Shown here in pieces: positions 60,922 through 64,000 of a stretch of 64,000 nt of DNA. The stretch is taken from contig OAPG01000013.1 in the NCBI GenBank assembly GCA_900208305.1, forward strand, positions 434,001 to 498,000, in the 5' to 3' direction. Within the stretch, counting starts at the first letter, position 1. Each line of letters opens with the position of its first letter. This DNA is from Melanopsichium pennsylvanicum (taxonomy: Eukaryota > Basidiomycota > Ustilaginomycetes > Ustilaginales). The notes beneath the pieces were generated by a model. It saw nothing but the letters and a program-made list of their open reading frames with translations. It did no database searches and had not been told where the DNA came from. A program made the position numbers and the translations under genes.

Positions 60922-61656
60922 ATGTCTGGGAGAAAAGGCAATCTCGCAAGCCGCTCTTTACAGTACAACGCCCCGGAAACACCCAACTTTCTTAAAGCTC
61001 TCAAAGCCCATGTAGCCTCTTCAGATCGCTACGCTTCCACTTCCTCCCTCCATCGCTCTCATGGTGATGATCTGGACGATTTTGTCACAAGCTCAAATAA
61101 GAGCTCTACTAAGCGTAAGGCTCAAGACGATGAGCAAGATGAGGAAATAGTGTTGGACAGCGATGATGAGCTGAGAGGGGCTACTGTTGTTGTGGTCAAG
61201 GATGGCAAGCACTTGAGCCATGAACAAGCCCTGCAATTGAAGAAGGTACAACATGATCGACAAAAGAACCACGACTCGGTATCGTCGAACAGATCCACGG
61301 AGAGAACCCAGAATATAGCCGGGAGTGGCAGCGCTGGTCAACCCAAGAAACATAGAGAGGTTGTAGGCGATGATCAAGAACAAGGAAAACGTGAAAAGGC
61401 ATCCATCACAGCTTTATCGGACGACACATCAACATGCACAAAGACCAAACCTGGAACACTGAAACAAAAGGGCACGAAAGAGGATCTAGAGGACGTCAAA
61501 GCGCTCATTAAGGCCAATCGACAATCCCGAGCGACACCATCGAAAAGCACACTGAAGGACAGCACCACATCAGACACAAAGAAGGCCAAGAATGTCGAAG
61601 CTCGCAAACTCAAAGCCAGAAGTGGCAAAGGGTTGAGCTTTGATTTCGACGACTAG
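60922..61656 (+). CDS. DUF4604 / KIAA1143-type small disordered protein
   Basis: Uncharacterised eukaryotic family (human KIAA1143). The product is 244 aa from ATG 60922 (AAATATGTCT). The frame upstream is open to 60706 but poorly conserved in character. N-terminal block: LASRSLQYNAPETPNFLKALKAHV. Middle: VVVVKDGKHLSHEQALQLKK. C-terminal signature: SGKGLSFDFDD. Between them it is charged and likely disordered, with acidic DDEQDEEIVLDSDDE and basic KRK patches that could be nuclear localisation signals. This pattern matches the family closely although overall identity is low. Confidence 0.8.
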   Translation: MSGRKGNLASRSLQYNAPETPNFLKALKAHVASSDRYASTSSLHRSHGDDLDDFVTSSNKSSTKRKAQDDEQDEEIVLDSDDELRGATVVVVKDGKHLSHEQALQLKKVQHDRQKNHDSVSSNRSTERTQNIAGSGSAGQPKKHREVVGDDQEQGKREKASITALSDDTSTCTKTKPGTLKQKGTKEDLEDVKALIKANRQSRATPSKSTLKDSTTSDTKKAKNVEARKLKARSGKGLSFDFDD

Positions 61657-61833
61657 ACATCCTGCCTAACAACAACGATCATATACCTTGGCACCACTGT
61701 ACACACCCTCTTGACGCACACACACACACACACACAAAACAAGGCGGAAGACCTTTGCGAACAATCTAGGCAAAAGCAATGAAACAGTCCAATCTAGACA
61801 TCTATGTGATCTAACATATAGCCACTACGCTGA

Positions 61834-63999
61834 TCAGAATCCGTTTTCGTCGCTCAGCTTCTCCAACTTGTTGTACATCAAGAAGATGATTGCACTGCTC
61901 GGAGCACTACGCAAACAAGTCACTCCGCAACCCGCGTACAATCCTTTAATCCCCCTGGTCTTGTAAATCTTTTTGAAAGTGTCGTAGAATCCTGTTCCTT
62001 TCCATTTCTCGCCTTGCTGCTGCTGGGGTCCCTTGATCCAACTGTTGTTGACTGCACGCATTTCTTGTTCGGTCTGCATGGTGCTCTTGACGCAATCGGC
62101 TGGGAAGAGTACGACGTTGTAGCTGATACCGGCGAGAGCTCCACTGCCGACGAGTTCAAGCGAAGTGAGGTCCTTCTTGGTGATATCAGTTCGGTTCGAA
62201 GCTGCTTTCTTACGAGCGATGAGGTAACGCGAACAGGATTCAAATGCGAGGAACCATGCTACTCCACCACCTGTTTCGCGGAGCAGCGTCCCTGTTTGAC
62301 CAAGCCAGAGTCCACGAATACCATCCGCGGCGATGGTTCGGCGAAGGAGTGTCAGAGGCCCATCGAGCGTCCTCAATGCTTGCGCTGCATTGGTCGACGC
62401 CGCACTGGATCGGATGACAGGGGTGTACAACGACCTGGTTTGGTGTTGCAGCTGAGCCTGCACAGGTGCCACCGTTGCTGCGACAGGAGCGTGCTGTTCG
62501 CGAGTGATCATCTGAACCTGCATCTTGCATTTGATCAACTCGATGGGTGTCAAGACCAAACTCGTCACCGCACCCGCACCCGCCGCAGCAATTGCCAACT
62601 GCGGGATCGACAAGGGCCTTTCTGCATCTGCTTTCGCCGCACTTGCACTGTTGGTGGCATCCCCATTCGCCCACCTGATCGCACTCTGGATCTGGTTGTA
62701 GGTAAAGAAGAGACATGCGTTCTCCAAGGTTGCGCCAATGACCGGCATGCTCAACCCACGATACAGACCACGGATACCTTCATGGAGATACGTTTGTTTG
62801 AAGCAGTCGAATGCCCCACCATAGCGTGGAGGACGATCGGCGGATTGAGTCTGCAGACGAACCTTGACGAGGTCAAACGGGTGCTCGAACACTTTGCTGA
62901 CCATGCCGGCAATGGATCCGAAGGCAATGTCTTTGGAAGCTTGACTGAAGCGGCTAGAAGACGAGTCGGGCATGGAGAGTGGGGGTGCTTCTTCTTCGTT
63001 TGGCGAGTGGATCATGTATTGGCGTGGCGCTGATTCTTGCAGCTGAGATTCTTCCACGTTGTCATAGGTGAGGACCACGCCGCCGGTGGCACGATTCCAG
63101 CTCTCCTCCTGATGCTGGCGAGGAGAATCGCCTTCATCCATGGGCACCGAGACCGAGTGACGATGATCCGAAGTCGACTGGAGGGAAGCCGCTGCCATGG
63201 CGCTCTCAAGGGCTATTGCCGCGCTGTTAAAGAGAGGAGGTGCAGCCAGCAACGTACCGTTGGGAGCAAATCCGATCTCGTTCTGGCTACTGTCACGAAG
63301 TGTCTCGATCTCGATGTTGTCCTCGTCAAAGACGTGGTTTGAGGACAAGGTGGCTGCAGAGGCACGCGAAGATCCGACGGGACTGGTGCTGGACGAGCTA
63401 CCAGAGGGTGTCCGGCCCACAACCGATGCTGACGAGAATGAGAAGGGTCGCTGGGGGACAGCTTCTTGTGTCAGCGCCAGAGAAATACGGCGTGTCCTCA
63501 GAAGAGGGCTGGGGATGCTATCGAATGCCGAGTGGGCAGCAGGTTCGATGGCGAGACCGAAGGAAGGACGCTTGCGGTGCGAGAGCGACGAAGCTGAGTT
63601 GGAGGCCCGATGACCGGCACCAGCTGGACGGGATCTCGACGCAGAGCCGAGAGCCGTTGGAGGAAAGACTGTTGAGGCAGAAGAGGTTACTTTGGTGCTT
63701 TGACAAGTGTGCTGATCTTGCAAAGCCTGAAAATTGGCGCCGTTTCCTGGTTGTGGCGATGAGATGCGGCTGGTGGTGACCTCGTCGTGACTGGCAGCGT
63801 GATTTCGAAGAGGACAAGGCGCTTGATGGTGTTGGTGACCAAGAGTCGAGCTTGACGGAGTGGGTATGAGCCTGTACGATGGGTCGGCTAAATTTGAAGA
63901 GATGATCGTCGAGCTGGCCGATATCGAAGCTGCGGCTGCGTTTGAATTAGGGTGAAATGGGTGCGATTGATGCGAGTGATTCGAAAGATGCGAGGAGCT
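61834..63999 (-). CDS. ORT1: Mitochondrial carrier, ornithine/basic amino acid type (5' end outside window)
   Basis: Inner-membrane carrier, probably exchanging ornithine (Arg11/Ort1/AmcA type) between matrix and cytosol for arginine synthesis. Three carrier repeats carry PFDLVKVRL (about 62860), PIELIKCKM (about 62530) and PADCVKSTM (about 62085). The blocks DIAFGSIAGMVSKVFEHPFD, GATLENACLFFTYN, WLGQTGTLLRETGGGVAWFLAFE and GLYAGCGVTCLRSAPSSAIIF fit the ornithine group. The frame remains open to the right edge with no ATG before the carrier domain apart from internal ones such as residue Met at about 63198, so the start lies outside. At least about 355 residues of Ser/Pro/His-rich sequence precede the carrier, which normally starts almost at its N-terminus. 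Confidence 0.82.
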   Translation of the reverse strand, partial: SSSHLSNHSHQSHPFHPNSNAAAASISASSTIISSNLADPSYRLIPTPSSSTLGHQHHQAPCPLRNHAASHDEVTTSRISSPQPGNGANFQALQDQHTCQSTKVTSSASTVFPPTALGSASRSRPAGAGHRASNSASSLSHRKRPSFGLAIEPAAHSAFDSIPSPLLRTRRISLALTQEAVPQRPFSFSSASVVGRTPSGSSSSTSPVGSSRASAATLSSNHVFDEDNIEIETLRDSSQNEIGFAPNGTLLAAPPLFNSAAIALESAMAAASLQSTSDHRHSVSVPMDEGDSPRQHQEESWNRATGGVVLTYDNVEESQLQESAPRQYMIHSPNEEEAPPLSMPDSSSSRFSQASKDIAFGSIAGMVSKVFEHPFDLVKVRLQTQSADRPPRYGGAFDCFKQTYLHEGIRGLYRGLSMPVIGATLENACLFFTYNQIQSAIRWANGDATNSASAAKADAERPLSIPQLAIAAAGAGAVTSLVLTPIELIKCKMQVQMITREQHAPVAATVAPVQAQLQHQTRSLYTPVIRSSAASTNAAQALRTLDGPLTLLRRTIAADGIRGLWLGQTGTLLRETGGGVAWFLAFESCSRYLIARKKAASNRTDITKKDLTSLELVGSGALAGISYNVVLFPADCVKSTMQTEQEMRAVNNSWIKGPQQQQGEKWKGTGFYDTFKKIYKTRGIKGLYAGCGVTCLRSAPSSAIIFLMYNKLEKLSDENGF

Positions 64000-64000
64000 C

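Overview
This is nuclear DNA of a fungus, most likely a smut or related basidiomycete yeast of the Ustilaginales. Most genes are long single exons. The few introns seen are about 100-210 nt long with GT-AG ends. Proteins carry long Ser/Pro/Gln-rich disordered tails, intergenic DNA is rich in microsatellites, and the set is eukaryotic housekeeping (kinetochore, proteasome, COPI, V-ATPase, SAGA, glycine cleavage). An Argonaute gene argues against Ustilago maydis, which is known to lack the RNAi genes. I cannot name the species.

Left part (1-16.5 kb): the 3' part of a TEL1/ATM checkpoint kinase, open at the left window edge, then a 2.3-kb gene-poor stretch, a membrane di-iron fatty-acid hydroxylase-family gene, a MIS12/Mtw1 kinetochore gene, the proteasome beta-4 subunit gene (one intron), and a three-exon DUF2461 gene with 69 consecutive CAA (Gln) codons inside its conserved domain.

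Middle (17-40 kb): an Argonaute gene complete through PAZ, MID and PIWI but interrupted by one in-frame TAA near the end of its N domain. It is followed by an EST1/SMG7-like mRNA-decay gene, cytosolic Phe-tRNA synthetase beta, glycine decarboxylase (P protein), CCZ1 (vacuole/endosome fusion) and alpha-COP.

Right part (40-64 kb): an unrecognised Ser-rich protein, the ER chaperone ROT1, a TatD nuclease split by a one-base frameshift, LETM1/MDM38, SPT8, V-ATPase subunit D, SHE9/MDM33, the RPA 14-kDa subunit (one intron), a DUF1365 protein, a DUF4604 protein, and an ornithine-type mitochondrial carrier that is open at the right edge and has an unusually long N-terminal extension.

The genes do not form one pathway or cluster. 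The loose functional groups are genome maintenance (TEL1, MTW1, RFA3, TatD), RNA surveillance (Argonaute, EST1/SMG7) and mitochondria (GCV2, LETM1, SHE9, ORT1). The points most worth checking are the nonsense codon in Argonaute, the TatD frameshift, the 69-Gln tract and the extended carrier. I found no CRISPR array, mobile element or convincing tRNA.
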